Positions 26,496 through 35,614 are shown, counted from the first letter of the stretch. The stretch is DNA of 64,000 bases from Treponema socranskii subsp. buccale (GCF_024181585.1 NZ_CP054258.1:1364001-1428000); one strand, 5' to 3'. Program-made: numbers and translations. Notes: generated by a model not told the origin, from the letters alone.

Positions 26496-28067
26496 ATGAA
26501 CAATCGCTTTGTTTTTAAAATTGCTGCGGCTTTTGCGTACACCGTGTTTTTCATATCGGCGCTCGCATCTCAAGTAAATGAACCCGAATTGAAGAGCGTT
26601 TCCGACACTGTCGAATTTATCAACTACGTAGGGCCTCACACGCGGATCGATTCGCTTTCGGCGATCAAAGAGATCGGCTCGTCATCCGGCCGCATCATCG
26701 CCCGTTCGCGAAGCTCGTATATGACCGCAGGCGACAGCGGAAAGTATTATGTCGTTCACGCCGTCGACCCTAAGGAAAAAGGCAAGTTCGACGCCGATAT
26801 TTTGTTTATCGGGAAAAACGCGGAGGTCGACCACATCGTCAATCTTCGGCGCATCATTTCAGCCTATCTTTCGGCGGCGTATAATTATTCCGAGCGGGAC
26901 GCCGATACGCTCGCGGTTTTTATAACGGTGTACAACGCGGTCTACCGCTCCAATATCGATTATTTCAAATCGCGCTATAAAAATATCGTTACGAAAAATC
27001 TCACCGAAAAGAATTGCGGCCTTTCTGTTCGATACGACGAATGGCCCGGCCGAAGCCAAATCGTCATTCCGCTTAATGACGTAAACGGCGGCTTGAGCAC
27101 GGTCGACACGTCGGCAATCAGCGACAGGCGGGTCGTCGAATCGATGAAAGAAGACGACGATCGAAACATCGACAGCCGCAAGCAGATGGTCGACATCAAA
27201 GAACGCGAAGCCGACAATGCGACAGAGCAGGCGCAGAGCGCACAAAAGCGCGCGACCGAGGAACAGAAAAAACTCGACGAAGAGCAAAAGAAAAACGAAA
27301 CGGCGCAGCGGGAAGCCGAAGCGGCTCGTGAAAAAGCCGAGCAAAATCCGAGCGATAAAAAAGCGCAATCCGAAGCCGAAAAAAAAGAGCGTGCTGCGGA
27401 CGAACAGCAAAAGAAAACCGACGAACAGGCGGAGCGCACACAGCGGGCAAAAGACGAAGCGTCCGAAGCGCAGGCTCGAGCCGACAAAAAAGAAACCGAA
27501 GCGCAGCAGGAGCGAAAGGAAATCGCAAAGGATCAGCAGGAGATCATCGAACGAGATGCCGCAAATGCGAGAGCGGGCGCCGTATACGGTATGCAGCTGA
27601 CCGACGAGCGAGAGCTTCTTTCCGGTTTGGTTAAAGTCAATTCGCAGACGGGTGAAGTCATCCACGCCTCCCCCGTCACCTTTATCCGCGACAGAACGTA
27701 TTACCCCGTAGGCGGCGGCTTTATCGCGATTGCCGGTAAAAACGTCGGAAACGGTACGGTAAAGCTCGTCATCCTCGATCCGGTCAATATGGAAATTACG
27801 AAGGAAAGCGATGAAACCGTTTCCGAAAGCTCCGTACTCGCCCGCGACGGTAAAGACTACTACTGCATTATCCGCAGCGGAAGCGATTGGGTGCTCGCAA
27901 AATACGATGAAACGCTGAAATTGCTTTTAAAATCGAAAGTGCCGCTTATGCAGAGTTCTCCCGTTTCCGTTTCCGACAGCGCGATCGTCGTGACGGGAGA
28001 AAACGGCAGAATCAAACTGCTTGCAAAAAGCGATCTTTCGGAGCTGCCGCCCCCGCAGAAAAAATAA
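26496..28067 (+). CDS. P83/100-family protein
   Basis: A 523-residue exported protein homologous to the P83/100 antigen of Borrelia, found across spirochaetes; its function is not known. Signal peptide (FKIAAAFAYTVFFISALAS), globular part 25-220, then a long Glu/Lys/Ala-rich coiled coil from about 225 to 355 (KEREADNATEQAQSAQ, EEQKKLDEEQKK), then a C-terminal beta-rich domain with repeated strands (QTGEVIHASPVTFIRDRTY). GGAGG precedes the ATG by 7 bases. The central coil is the kind of low-complexity sequence that varies in length among strains. Confidence 0.87.
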   Translation: MNNRFVFKIAAAFAYTVFFISALASQVNEPELKSVSDTVEFINYVGPHTRIDSLSAIKEIGSSSGRIIARSRSSYMTAGDSGKYYVVHAVDPKEKGKFDADILFIGKNAEVDHIVNLRRIISAYLSAAYNYSERDADTLAVFITVYNAVYRSNIDYFKSRYKNIVTKNLTEKNCGLSVRYDEWPGRSQIVIPLNDVNGGLSTVDTSAISDRRVVESMKEDDDRNIDSRKQMVDIKEREADNATEQAQSAQKRATEEQKKLDEEQKKNETAQREAEAAREKAEQNPSDKKAQSEAEKKERAADEQQKKTDEQAERTQRAKDEASEAQARADKKETEAQQERKEIAKDQQEIIERDAANARAGAVYGMQLTDERELLSGLVKVNSQTGEVIHASPVTFIRDRTYYPVGGGFIAIAGKNVGNGTVKLVILDPVNMEITKESDETVSESSVLARDGKDYYCIIRSGSDWVLAKYDETLKLLLKSKVPLMQSSPVSVSDSAIVVTGENGRIKLLAKSDLSELPPPQKK

Positions 28068-28083
28068 AACGGAGCCGAGACGA

Positions 28084-28120
28084 GTCGATTTCGAGTTTCG
28101 TAAAGAGATTCGAAATCGGC
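28084..28120. terminator. Hairpin between convergent P83/100 and dnaB genes
   Basis: GTCGATTTCGA at 28084-28094 pairs with TTCGAAATCGGC at 28109-28120, a near-perfect stem 17 bases past the P83/100 stop and before the dnaB stop. No long T-run follows, so the strength is uncertain, but the place fits a shared terminator. Confidence 0.55.
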
Positions 28121-28138
28121 TGGACAGGACGATTCCGT

Positions 28139-29449
28139 TCAACGGTCGGCTTTGTTTTCGAATTTCGCACACGGCGGGATGAACATCATTTCGACGGTGC
28201 CCGTCGCGCCGTTTCTCTGTTTTGCGACGATGAGCTTCGCTTCCTGCACTTCGTACGGATCGTCCCGCTTTCTGTCTCGGTGAATGAATATGACGACGTC
28301 GGCGTCCTGTTCGACTGCGCCCGAACCGCGAATCTGTGCAAGCGTCGGCTCGTTGCCTTCGGCATCGCGGGACACCTGCGAAAGCGCTACGATCGGGATC
28401 GCAAGTTCGCGCGCGAGCGCTTTCAGCGATTTTGAAATTTCGGCTACCTGTTCGAATACGGGCGCACTCCTGTCTTCCGTGACGATAAGTCCGATATAAT
28501 CGATAAAGATGATTTTGACGCCCTGATTGGCGACGAGGCGGCGCGCCATCGCGCGGATATCGAGGAGCTTCATATTCGGCGTGTCGATGATAAAGAGCGG
28601 CGCATTATAGCAGCGGCCGGCCGCGTCTTGGAGGCGCTGAAAATCCTGCATCTGCAAAAAGCCCGAGCGCAGTTTATTGCCCGGGATACGGGACACTTGC
28701 GAAAGCAGGCGCTGGCCGATGAGTTCGTACGACATTTCAAGTGAAAAAAATCCGCACGGGATCTGCTGATCGACGGCGATGTATTCCATCATCGACAGCG
28801 CGAGTGCGGTCTTTCCGATGGAAGGGCGCGCGCCTATGACGATGAATTCGGAATTTTGAAAACCGCTTGTCATCGTGTCGAGCTTGGAAAATCCCGACGG
28901 AACGCCGGTAAACTGATTGCGGCTCTTGTATCGCTTGTCGATAAGCTCGATCGTCTCGGCGAGCACATCGTTTATGCTGCGGACCTTCGTCGTTTCGTTG
29001 CGCTGCGAAAGCGCGAATATCTTTTGTTCGGCTTCTTCGATGAGCTCGACGCTTTCGTGCGTTTCATCGAACGAAGAGGCGTGCATTTCCGATGCGATTT
29101 TGATGAGATCCCTGCGGTAGGCGCAGTCGAGGACGATATCGGCGTAGTATTCGATATTTGCGCTCGTCGGCACTTTGCCCGTCAAATCGGCGATGTAAGC
29201 CGCCCCGCCCGCTTTTTCGAGGCTGCCGTCTTTCGTCAGCTGATTGATAACGGTGAGCGTGTCGCCTTTGATATTTTGCTGCAAAAGCGACAGCATCGCC
29301 TGATAGATGATTTGATTTTGGAGCGAGTAAAAGCGGTCTGCGCGGAGAATCGTCACGATATCCGTCGCGGCGTTCCAATCGAGGAGCAGCGCGCCGAGGA
29401 CAGCCTGTTCGGCTTCCGCATTGTGCGGCGGAACTTTATCTTTTAACAT
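28139..29449 (-). CDS. dnaB: Replicative DNA helicase DnaB
   Basis: Hexameric 5'-3' helicase of the replication fork, 436 residues. N-terminal DnaB domain (VPPHNAEAEQAVLGALLLD), then RecA-like core with Walker A ARPSIGKTALALSM, Walker B IIFIDYIGL and IVALSQVSRDAEGNEP. No intein. I start at 29449 (MLKDKVPPHN), which has AAGGAGG 8 bases upstream, rather than the GTG at 29470. Follows rplI with a 206-bp gap that holds terminator-like hairpins, so it may have partly separate control within the rpsF operon. Confidence 0.96.
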   Translation of the reverse strand: MLKDKVPPHNAEAEQAVLGALLLDWNAATDIVTILRADRFYSLQNQIIYQAMLSLLQQNIKGDTLTVINQLTKDGSLEKAGGAAYIADLTGKVPTSANIEYYADIVLDCAYRRDLIKIASEMHASSFDETHESVELIEEAEQKIFALSQRNETTKVRSINDVLAETIELIDKRYKSRNQFTGVPSGFSKLDTMTSGFQNSEFIVIGARPSIGKTALALSMMEYIAVDQQIPCGFFSLEMSYELIGQRLLSQVSRIPGNKLRSGFLQMQDFQRLQDAAGRCYNAPLFIIDTPNMKLLDIRAMARRLVANQGVKIIFIDYIGLIVTEDRSAPVFEQVAEISKSLKALARELAIPIVALSQVSRDAEGNEPTLAQIRGSGAVEQDADVVIFIHRDRKRDDPYEVQEAKLIVAKQRNGATGTVEMMFIPPCAKFENKADR

Positions 29450-29607
29450 CGCAGCTGCCTCCTTATCCACACGATTTCAACCGATTATCCTCAAGATATC
29501 CACAAGTTTGCATCTTTAGACAGCGAAAGCCGGCCGCTCTCTTTCGGAACGCACCGGCTTTTGCCGCAATCCACGCGATATTCGCTTTTTAAAAAAGCGA
29601 CAAAAAC

Positions 29608-29641
29608 GCAGACGGACGGAAAAACGCTCCGTCCGCATTTT
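29608..29641 (-). terminator. Terminator after rplI
   Basis: On the minus strand GCGGACGGA and TCCGTCCGTCTGC form a strong stem with a 7-base loop, followed by TTTTTG. It lies about 15 bases past the rplI stop. dnaB continues downstream on the same strand, so this may attenuate rather than end the operon. A second hairpin (AAAGCCGG / CCGGCTTTT) at 29526-29562 lies closer to dnaB. Confidence 0.7.
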
Positions 29642-29655
29642 ATCGGGACGAAAAA

Positions 29656-30303
29656 TCAGGCTTCGGAGTTGTCCGATTGCGCGTCGTCCGCAGAGATATG
29701 TTCGGCGGTGCCGTCGGTATTTTCCGACGGAACGGCGTTTTCGGAAGCTTCCCGTGCGGCCGCTTCCGCGCCTTCGTTTGCGGAATTTCCGTCGGCGCTT
29801 TCGGCTTTCGCTTTTTTCGTTTTACCGTCGTCGGCCGCATCTTTCGCTTCGGCGCTCACTTCGCCCTTTACCGAAACGATCATTTGAGCGGTCTGCGATT
29901 CGTAGAGTTTTACGTTGAAGTGGTAATTTCCGACCGATTTGATCGAAACGCCGGGGATTTCGATACGTTTGCGCTCGATTTCAAATCCGTGCTTTGCAAG
30001 CAGTTCGGAAACGACTTGGGCGGAAACCGCGCCGAAAAGCTTGCCGTTTCTGCCCGCCGGCATCGTAATCTCCAAGTGCAGCGCTTCGAGCTTTTCCTTG
30101 AGGCTCGCCGAATCCCTGCGCTTTTGCTCTTTGCGCGCTTCTATTTCGGCTTTACGGCTTTCAAAGAACGCGACAGTCTCCGCATTGTACGGTACGGCGA
30201 GTCTTCTCGGCCGCAAAAAGTTACGGAAATATCCGTCGGCAACGTTTTTGACGTCTCCTTCTTCTCCGAGTGTTTTAATGTCCGTGTTTAAAATGACTTT
30301 CAT
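29656..30303 (-). CDS. rplI: Ribosomal protein bL9 with long acidic tail
   Basis: Large-subunit protein bL9, 215 residues. The core (MKVILNTDIKTLGEEGDVKNVADGYFRNF split as MKVILNTDI... and VADGYFRNFLRP) and the C-terminal lobe ending near VSVKGEVS at about 150 fit the usual 148-residue protein. After that comes a roughly 65-residue Ala/Glu/Asp/Ser-rich extension (KDAADDGKTKKAKAESADG onward) with no fold. Start at 30303 has GAGGAG 7 bases upstream; the longer in-frame start has none. Confidence 0.93.
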   Translation of the reverse strand: MKVILNTDIKTLGEEGDVKNVADGYFRNFLRPRRLAVPYNAETVAFFESRKAEIEARKEQKRRDSASLKEKLEALHLEITMPAGRNGKLFGAVSAQVVSELLAKHGFEIERKRIEIPGVSIKSVGNYHFNVKLYESQTAQMIVSVKGEVSAEAKDAADDGKTKKAKAESADGNSANEGAEAAAREASENAVPSENTDGTAEHISADDAQSDNSEA

Positions 30304-30329
30304 GTTCAAGCTCCTCTTAAAAATGGTAT

Positions 30330-30363
30330 GGCACCGCTTAAATCCGCGTTCGGCTGCGGTGCC
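30330..30363 (-). promoter_or_regulatory. Hairpin in the rplI leader
   Basis: GGCACCGC and GCGGTGCC form a perfect 8-bp stem with an 18-base loop, in the 186-bp gap between rpsR and rplI and some 15 bases before the rplI ribosome-binding site. It could control rplI translation or trim the transcript; no T-run follows directly. Confidence 0.45.
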
Positions 30364-30489
30364 GATTTTGTTATCGCTCGGGCGCGTCACCAGGAGTCGG
30401 ATCGCCTACCCGATCAATCATATCGGTTCAATTTCGAGTTTTCTGAAAACCCGTATCTTTCAAAACCCGACATCCGATCATATCGTTTT

Positions 30490-30834
30490 TCAGTCGGCTA
30501 CGTAGGGCAAAAGACAGATATTGCGCGCGCGTTTGATTGCAGCTGCAAGCTCTCTCTGGTGTTTTGCACAGGTACCGGTGATACGCCGCGGAAGAATTTT
30601 GCCGCGTTCGGTCATATAACGGCGCAGGCTGTCCGCGTTTTTGTAGTCGATCTTCGTTTTGTTTGCACAAAAGCGGCACACTTTTTTGCGAAAATAGGTT
30701 TTACCGCCCTTTTTTCCCGCACCTTTTTCTTCCGTATCGTCGTCGCTCACAGGAGCCGCATCGAGAGCGGCTGCGTTCATCTTGTCTTCAGCCGAAACAG
30801 CGGCTGTGTTTTCGTTATTCAATTCGTCTGCCAT
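30490..30834 (-). CDS. rpsR: Ribosomal protein bS18 with N-terminal extension
   Basis: Small-subunit protein, 114 residues against the usual 75-80. The core starts near residue 46 ([18 protein letters not shown]) and has the [17 protein letters not shown] block. The first 45 residues are an acidic Ala-rich extension ([19 protein letters not shown]). The CxxC in the core is kept. I start at 30834 with GGAG 8 bases upstream. Confidence 0.93.
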   Translation of the reverse strand: MADELNNENTAAVSAEDKMNAAALDAAPVSDDDTEEKGAGKKGGKTYFRKKVCRFCANKTKIDYKNADSLRRYMTERGKILPRRITGTCAKHQRELAAAIKRARNICLLPYVAD

Positions 30835-30851
30835 TATAATCTCCAATTACA

Positions 30852-31325
30852 TTAAAAAGGAATATCTTCGGGGAATCCGTCATCGGCCGGCGATGCGGCA
30901 GTCCCGCCGTACTGTCCCTGCGTTTCGGAAGCCGCTTTCGGTTGAAATCTCGGAGCACCCCCGGACGCTTGTCCGCCCTCCGATTTTCCGCCGAGCAGCT
31001 GTACCGAATTCGCGACGACGACGACTTTGCTGAAGTTCTGCCCGTCCTTTTGCCAGCGGTCCTGCTTCAAGTAGCCGTCAACTGCGATCTGCTTTCCTTT
31101 GAGCAGATACTGTTTCAGATTTTCGGCAGTCCGTCCCCAAATCGTTATGTCAAAGTAATTGACTTCGTCGACCCACTGCTCGCCTTCTTTTTTGCTTCTG
31201 TTGACGGCGATACTGATATTTGCGCGCGCCATCTGACCGTTGCCGACATACGCAAAAGAGCGTTCGTCCGCGCCGAGGTCTCTCGTCAAGCGCCCGATTA
31301 AAAATACGTGATTCATGTCCGTCAT
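30852..31325 (-). CDS. ssb: Single-stranded DNA-binding protein
   Basis: 157 residues. OB-fold with MNHVFLIGRLTRDLGAD, NISIAVNRSKKEG, YFDITIWGRTAENL, and a Gly/Ala/Gln-rich linker that ends in the acidic tip DGFPEDIPF, which binds partner proteins. GGAGG precedes the ATG at 31325. Placed between rpsF and rpsR as in many bacteria. Confidence 0.95.
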   Translation of the reverse strand: MTDMNHVFLIGRLTRDLGADERSFAYVGNGQMARANISIAVNRSKKEGEQWVDEVNYFDITIWGRTAENLKQYLLKGKQIAVDGYLKQDRWQKDGQNFSKVVVVANSVQLLGGKSEGGQASGGAPRFQPKAASETQGQYGGTAASPADDGFPEDIPF

Positions 31326-31356
31326 CGTTCAGCCTCCGAAAGCGGGAATTTCGACA

Positions 31357-31650
31357 CTAGTTTGCGTCTTTTTCATCGAGTTTTACAAACAGGTACTTGA
31401 GCATGTTTACGTTCAGTCTGAACTGTTTGTTGATTTCGATGATCTTTGCGGGGTTGAGTTTCATCGTAAACAGGATAAAGCGTCCCCGTTTTTGTTTTTT
31501 GATTTCGTAAGTTAAATCGCGGTCGCCGAAGGGTTCTTCTTTTTCGATTTCGGCGCCGAATTCGTTTAAAACGCTTCGGACATCGTCAGCGCCTTTTTTT
31601 GACTTTTCCTCGTCGAGCGGGAAAACGGTCATCAGTTCGTATTTTCGCAT
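31357..31650 (-). CDS. rpsF: Ribosomal protein bS6
   Basis: 97 residues, first gene of the rpsF-ssb-rpsR-rplI-dnaB operon. MRKYELMTVFPLDEE start, RDLTYEIKKQKRGRFILF in the middle, and the end KYLFVKLDEKDAN. AAGGAG precedes the ATG. The promoter lies at 31705-31736. Confidence 0.95.
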   Translation of the reverse strand: MRKYELMTVFPLDEEKSKKGADDVRSVLNEFGAEIEKEEPFGDRDLTYEIKKQKRGRFILFTMKLNPAKIIEINKQFRLNVNMLKYLFVKLDEKDAN

Positions 31651-31704
31651 GGTATCTCCTTGTGGACATTCGGGAACTTCATACGAAGCTCCAAGGGGTG
31701 TCTT

Positions 31705-31736
31705 ATTATACTATCAGATTGATGAAAAATGGTCAA
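31705..31736 (-). promoter_or_regulatory. Promoter of the rpsF operon
   Basis: On the minus strand TTGACC at 31736-31731, a 17-bp spacer, and TAGTAT at 31713-31708, overlapping a perfect TATAAT three bases further on (31710-31705). About 55 bases upstream of the rpsF start. The same stretch is just before the divergent ankyrin gene. Confidence 0.7.
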
Positions 31737-31756
31737 TCATGTATACTGTAATCGAT

Positions 31757-33397
31757 ATGAAATTATTTTGTCGAATTCTTTTCGTCATGCTTTTTTTCCC
31801 GCTCGCCGCATCCGCAGCCGATACTTATTTAAAACTTATGCAAACCGGTACGGCAAAGCAAATCAAACGCGCCTTTTTATTCGACGCCGACGCTCCGTTT
31901 CATACGATCGGAAAAGAACGGAACAATCTTCTCATTACGGCAATCATATACGACCGGAGCGAAGATGTCATCCGCCTGCTGCTCAAAGCGGACATCGGAG
32001 CCGATCAAAAAAATCGGGAAAAGCGGACGGCCGTTTCATACGCGTGCGAATACTGTACCGGTAAAAGCAGATTCGGCCTCATACTCGCTTCGGGCGGCGC
32101 GTCCCCGAAAAAGATACGCTCCCGTCTTATGTCGCGCGACAAAAGCGGCCGCTATGCCGCATCGTATGCCGAAAAAAACAGCGAAAGCGAAATCCGTAAT
32201 TCGGTAGCGTCGTATTTAACGCAAAGCGATATTGCGCTCATCGAGCAAACGACCGAAGGCGGCGTGCCGCTTCTTGCCGCGGCGGTAAACGCATATCGCC
32301 CGACGGGAGAAAGCTCAAAAGCCGTAAAGCGAAAGACCGAAAAGACAAAAAAGCGCGAAGTGAAACAAACCGAAAACGATGACCTGTCCCCGGACGCCGA
32401 AACGACCGTCGCGGATTCGGAAACCGATAAAAACGCAGCCGAAAGCGCAGCGGAAAAAACGCTCGAAAAAAGCGAAGAAAATATTCCCGCAGCCGAAAAC
32501 GCCGCCGAAAAAACGCTTGAAGAAAGCGAAGAAAATATTCCCGTAAACGAAAACGCGGAAGCGGAGCTTTCCGAAAAAAAAGAATCGGGCGATGAAGAAA
32601 AAAACGCGCAAAAAGAAGCGGACGAATCCGAGGCCGTTCCGCTTCCTCCCTCTTCCGCCCCCTCATCCGCCGTGCGTCCGTCCGCATCCTACGGTAAAAT
32701 GTTTTTATACGATTATGCGGACACATCTTTCGATACGGAAGAAGAAATCGCGCCTTCTGAAAACGAGCTCATTATTAAAAACGTCAACATACACGATGAA
32801 AACGGCGTTACGCCGCTCATGTTCGCGATAAAGTGCGCGAGTATCGATCTCACCCGCACGCTGCTCAAAAACGGTGCCGACGTCAATGCGTGCGATAAAG
32901 AAGGCTGGACGCCGCTCATGTATGCGGTGCGAACGCAAAACGATAAACGCTTTGCCGCCGTGCTTATCGATGCCGGTGCTTCCGTGCGCGCAAAGAATGC
33001 ATTCGGCATATCTTCGCTTTTAATCGCGGCCGAATATTCGCAAAACCCCGATATCGTTTCGCTCCTTCTTGCATCGTATTCGGCGACCGAAAACGATGTC
33101 GCAAAAGCGTTTATCCATGCGATCACGTCTTCGAACGTACCGCTTCACGTTCAGTGCGAAAAAATCCGGCGTTTTATAGCAAAGGGTGTTCCGCTCAACG
33201 TTTTTTATGAAGGCAAAACGCCGCTCATGTATGCCGCATCTTCGGCTTCATCGACTGCGGTTATCGCAGTGCTCCTTGAATCGGGAGCGCTGCCTTTCGC
33301 ACGCACGGCGGAAGGACTTCGTGCATTCGACTTCGCAAAAAAGAATCAGGCACTGGAAAAGGACGCCGTCTATCGCTCGCTCAACACGGACAACTGA
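31757..33397 (+). CDS. Secreted ankyrin-repeat protein
   Basis: A 546-residue exported protein: signal peptide MKLFCRILFVMLFFPLAASA, helical N-terminal ankyrin-like units to about 190, then a Glu/Lys/Ala-rich linker with an 18-residue repeat (AAEKTLEKSEENIP and AAEKTLEESEENIP near 32450-32550), and clear C-terminal ankyrin repeats (DENGVTPLMFAIKCASID, DKEGWTPLMYAVRTQND, GKTPLMYAASSASS). It would be periplasmic or surface-bound and bind proteins. No strong ribosome-binding site; an ATG at 31739 is an alternative start. Close upstream of rsmD. Confidence 0.75.
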   Translation: MKLFCRILFVMLFFPLAASAADTYLKLMQTGTAKQIKRAFLFDADAPFHTIGKERNNLLITAIIYDRSEDVIRLLLKADIGADQKNREKRTAVSYACEYCTGKSRFGLILASGGASPKKIRSRLMSRDKSGRYAASYAEKNSESEIRNSVASYLTQSDIALIEQTTEGGVPLLAAAVNAYRPTGESSKAVKRKTEKTKKREVKQTENDDLSPDAETTVADSETDKNAAESAAEKTLEKSEENIPAAENAAEKTLEESEENIPVNENAEAELSEKKESGDEEKNAQKEADESEAVPLPPSSAPSSAVRPSASYGKMFLYDYADTSFDTEEEIAPSENELIIKNVNIHDENGVTPLMFAIKCASIDLTRTLLKNGADVNACDKEGWTPLMYAVRTQNDKRFAAVLIDAGASVRAKNAFGISSLLIAAEYSQNPDIVSLLLASYSATENDVAKAFIHAITSSNVPLHVQCEKIRRFIAKGVPLNVFYEGKTPLMYAASSASSTAVIAVLLESGALPFARTAEGLRAFDFAKKNQALEKDAVYRSLNTDN

Positions 33398-33399
33398 AT

Positions 33400-33942
33400 A
33401 TGCGCATAACGGGCGGCGTTTTAAAGGGCCGGCAGATCAAATGTCCCAAAGGCATCATTCGGCCTGCCATGGACAAAATGCGCGAATCGGTGTTTGCAAT
33501 CCTCGGCGATCTCGGAGGCAAATCCTTTCTCGATCTTTTTTCCGGTTCGGGTACCATAGCGATCGAAGCGGCTTCGCGCGGAGCGTCGAGTGTCGAACTG
33601 TGCGAAAAAGATAAAATCAAAATTCCCGTCATACTCGAAAACGTCGCCCTCGTCGAACGAGAGCTGAAACTCATCGTTAAATGCCATTTTATGCCCGTCG
33701 AATATTTTATTAAACGATGCAAAACGAGTTTCGACTATATCTTTTTCGACCCGCCTTTTCCGTATAAATTTCACGCGGAATTAATAAAAAATGCCGCCGA
33801 AAAAGGCATGTGCAAAAGCGGCGCTACGATTATCGTACACCGGCCCGAAGAACACGAAATGCCCGATGCAATCGGAAATCTTTCCCGCACGGATATGCGC
33901 GCCTACGGCCGCTCGATCGTCGACTTTTATTCGTTCCGCTAA
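33400..33942 (+). CDS. rsmD: 16S rRNA (guanine966-N2)-methyltransferase RsmD
   Basis: A 180-residue SAM-dependent RNA methyltransferase. MRITGGVLKGRQIKCP, PAMDKMRESVFAIL, SAM loop LDLFSGSGTIAIEAASRG, and the catalytic DPPF (here FFDPPFPYKF in place of DPPY) are all seen. Starts two bases after the ankyrin gene's stop. Last gene of its unit. Confidence 0.92.
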   Translation: MRITGGVLKGRQIKCPKGIIRPAMDKMRESVFAILGDLGGKSFLDLFSGSGTIAIEAASRGASSVELCEKDKIKIPVILENVALVERELKLIVKCHFMPVEYFIKRCKTSFDYIFFDPPFPYKFHAELIKNAAEKGMCKSGATIIVHRPEEHEMPDAIGNLSRTDMRAYGRSIVDFYSFR

Positions 33943-33950
33943 AAAATTTC

Positions 33951-33978
33951 TTGACTTTTCGTAAAAACGTGGTACTAT
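33951..33978 (+). promoter_or_regulatory. Sigma70-type promoter
   Basis: TTGACT at 33951-33956, 16-bp spacer, TACTAT at 33973-33978; a perfect TATAAT lies at 33978-33983 but at 21 bp. It would drive the small gene at 34024 and the TPR gene after it. Confidence 0.65.
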
Positions 33979-34023
33979 ATAATCATAATCAGAAAGGCCG
34001 ATTGTTATTAAATTTGTACGCGT

Positions 34024-34371
34024 ATGATAACGGATGCATTAAAAAAAAGGATAACGGAAAAACAGGGAAACACAGGGTTTATTAAAATTACCGATACTCC
34101 CGTCGCCTCTCTCTCTGCCGGACAAAAAGCGGCGTTGAACCGTACCGGCAATACCCTTTTCAATAAAGGTGATATCGAACAAGCGCGCAGGATATTTACG
34201 ACGACGGGTTATTCCGACGGATTGACGCGTGTCGGAGATGCGTACGCGAAAAAAAACGAACCGATAAAAGCGCTCAAGCAGTACGTACTTGCGCACAATG
34301 TAAAAAAGTCGGAACCGATTTATGAATGCATGGCTCGCGTCATATCGGCAGTATTGGAAAAAAACGCATAA
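34024..34371 (+). CDS. Small conserved treponemal protein
   Basis: A 115-residue protein with no signal peptide. SAGQKAALNRTGNTLFNKGD and IEQARRIFTTTGYSDGLTR look like a degenerate TPR-type helical pair, which fits its position before the TPR protein at 34436. No named family. Starts at ATG 34024 soon after the promoter at 33951. Confidence 0.65.
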   Translation: MITDALKKRITEKQGNTGFIKITDTPVASLSAGQKAALNRTGNTLFNKGDIEQARRIFTTTGYSDGLTRVGDAYAKKNEPIKALKQYVLAHNVKKSEPIYECMARVISAVLEKNA

Positions 34372-34376
34372 AGTTA

Positions 34377-34402
34377 CCTCTGAAAACTGCAGTCTTTGGA
34401 GG
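34377..34402. repeat. 26-bp palindromic repeat, copy 1
   Basis: CCTC-TGAAAACTGCAGTCTTT-GGAGG, 26 bases. Its two halves pair in RNA with two wobbles and one mismatch. It starts just after the stop at 34371, and the 7 bases before it (AAAGTTA) also occur beside copy 2, in reverse orientation, at 39418-39443. No T-run follows. Confidence 0.7.
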
Positions 34403-34435
34403 TTCTCATAATTACAACAAAGGAGCATACATCTG

Positions 34436-35614
34436 ATGGAAGCGGCAATCGAAAGCATTGAAAGTACCGAAACGGAAAGCGAAGACGAATTCTTTTCCGA
34501 TGAATCCTCTGTCGATGAAAGCGCGAACGTCGATCGTATTTCGGAGCTTTCAAAAGGCGGCTATCAATTATTAAAAAGCAATAGAATCACCGATGCGAAA
34601 GATATGTTTAAAAAAATCCTCGACATTGAAAACAACAACAACTACGCCCTCGTCGGGCTCGGCGATTCGGAGCGCAAGCAAAACAACTACAACAAAGCGA
34701 TAGCTTATTACAACGACTGTCTCTCCTACCATCCGGGAAACAATTATGCGCTCTTCGGACTTGCCGACTGCTATAAAGCGCTCAATCAATACCGCAAAGC
34801 GATCGACATCTGGGAACAGTATCTCGTGCACGACGACCGCAACATCACCGTCCTCACGCGAGTGGCCGACGCATATCGAAAAATACACGATTTTAAAAAA
34901 TCGAAAGAGCTGTATTTGAAAGTGCTCGACATGGAACAGGACAACGCGTACGCGCTCATCGGGCTCGGGCATTTGCACTACGACTTTAAAGAATACAAAG
35001 ACGCGCTCTACTACTGGGCGAAGATGCTCGAACTCAACGAAAGCGCCGTCGACATCCGCGTGCTCACGTCTATCGGAAACTGTCACCGAAAGCTGAAAAC
35101 CTTCGAAAACGGAGTTGTCTATTTCGAGCGCGCCCTCGCCCTCGACCCGAACAATTTTTACGCGCTGTTCGGGCTGGCCGACTGTTACCGCGGCATGAAC
35201 CAGCAATACCGTTCCATCGAATATTGGAACAGAATCCTCGCTCTCGATCCCGACAACAAAGTGATCCTCACGCGTTCGGGCGACGCGTATCGGAATACGG
35301 GCGACTACAAAACCGCCGTCGAATACTACAATAAAGCGCTCGACATCGCGTTCGACGTATATGCGGCTCTGGGCCTTGCGCTCATCTGTAAGGGCGAAGG
35401 CAAATACGAAGAAGCGGCCGATCGGCTTTCGAACCTCATCCGAAGCGATGCAAAAAATTATCGCCTGTACATAGACCTTGCCGACTGCTATGTAAAGCTC
35501 AACAGAAAGCAGGATGCCGTCTCCGTCCTCGAAAGCTTTCAAAAACAGGGTATACGCTGCCCGCCTATAAGCGATATGCTCGACAAGCTCAAAAACAATA
35601 AGCCGATCTATTGA
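34436..35614 (+). CDS. TPR-repeat protein
   Basis: A 392-residue soluble protein. After an acidic 35-residue N-terminus (SIESTETESEDEFFSDESS) it consists of about nine tetratricopeptide repeats from 38 to 370, with typical lines such as NNYALVGLGDSERKQNNYNK, NNYALFGLADCYKALNQYRK and NKVILTRSGDAYRNTGDYK. Treponemes have abundant TPR proteins of this kind (TP0095-like). It would act as a binding scaffold. AAGGAG lies 11 bases upstream. Confidence 0.83.
   Translation: MEAAIESIESTETESEDEFFSDESSVDESANVDRISELSKGGYQLLKSNRITDAKDMFKKILDIENNNNYALVGLGDSERKQNNYNKAIAYYNDCLSYHPGNNYALFGLADCYKALNQYRKAIDIWEQYLVHDDRNITVLTRVADAYRKIHDFKKSKELYLKVLDMEQDNAYALIGLGHLHYDFKEYKDALYYWAKMLELNESAVDIRVLTSIGNCHRKLKTFENGVVYFERALALDPNNFYALFGLADCYRGMNQQYRSIEYWNRILALDPDNKVILTRSGDAYRNTGDYKTAVEYYNKALDIAFDVYAALGLALICKGEGKYEEAADRLSNLIRSDAKNYRLYIDLADCYVKLNRKQDAVSVLESFQKQGIRCPPISDMLDKLKNNKPIY

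Noticed and set aside
27000-27600. Long open frames on the minus strand rich in Phe/Leu opposite the P83/100 coiled coil
   Set aside because: They are the mirror of a Lys/Glu-rich coding strand; no ribosome-binding site and no family match.
27217-27600. Repeated sequence in P83/100 considered as a DNA repeat
   Set aside because: The repetition is at the level of charged amino acids in a coiled coil, not exact DNA copies.
34571-35542. A 323-codon open frame on the minus strand opposite the TPR gene
   Set aside because: Mirror of the regular TPR repeats with Val/Phe-rich composition; no start signal.
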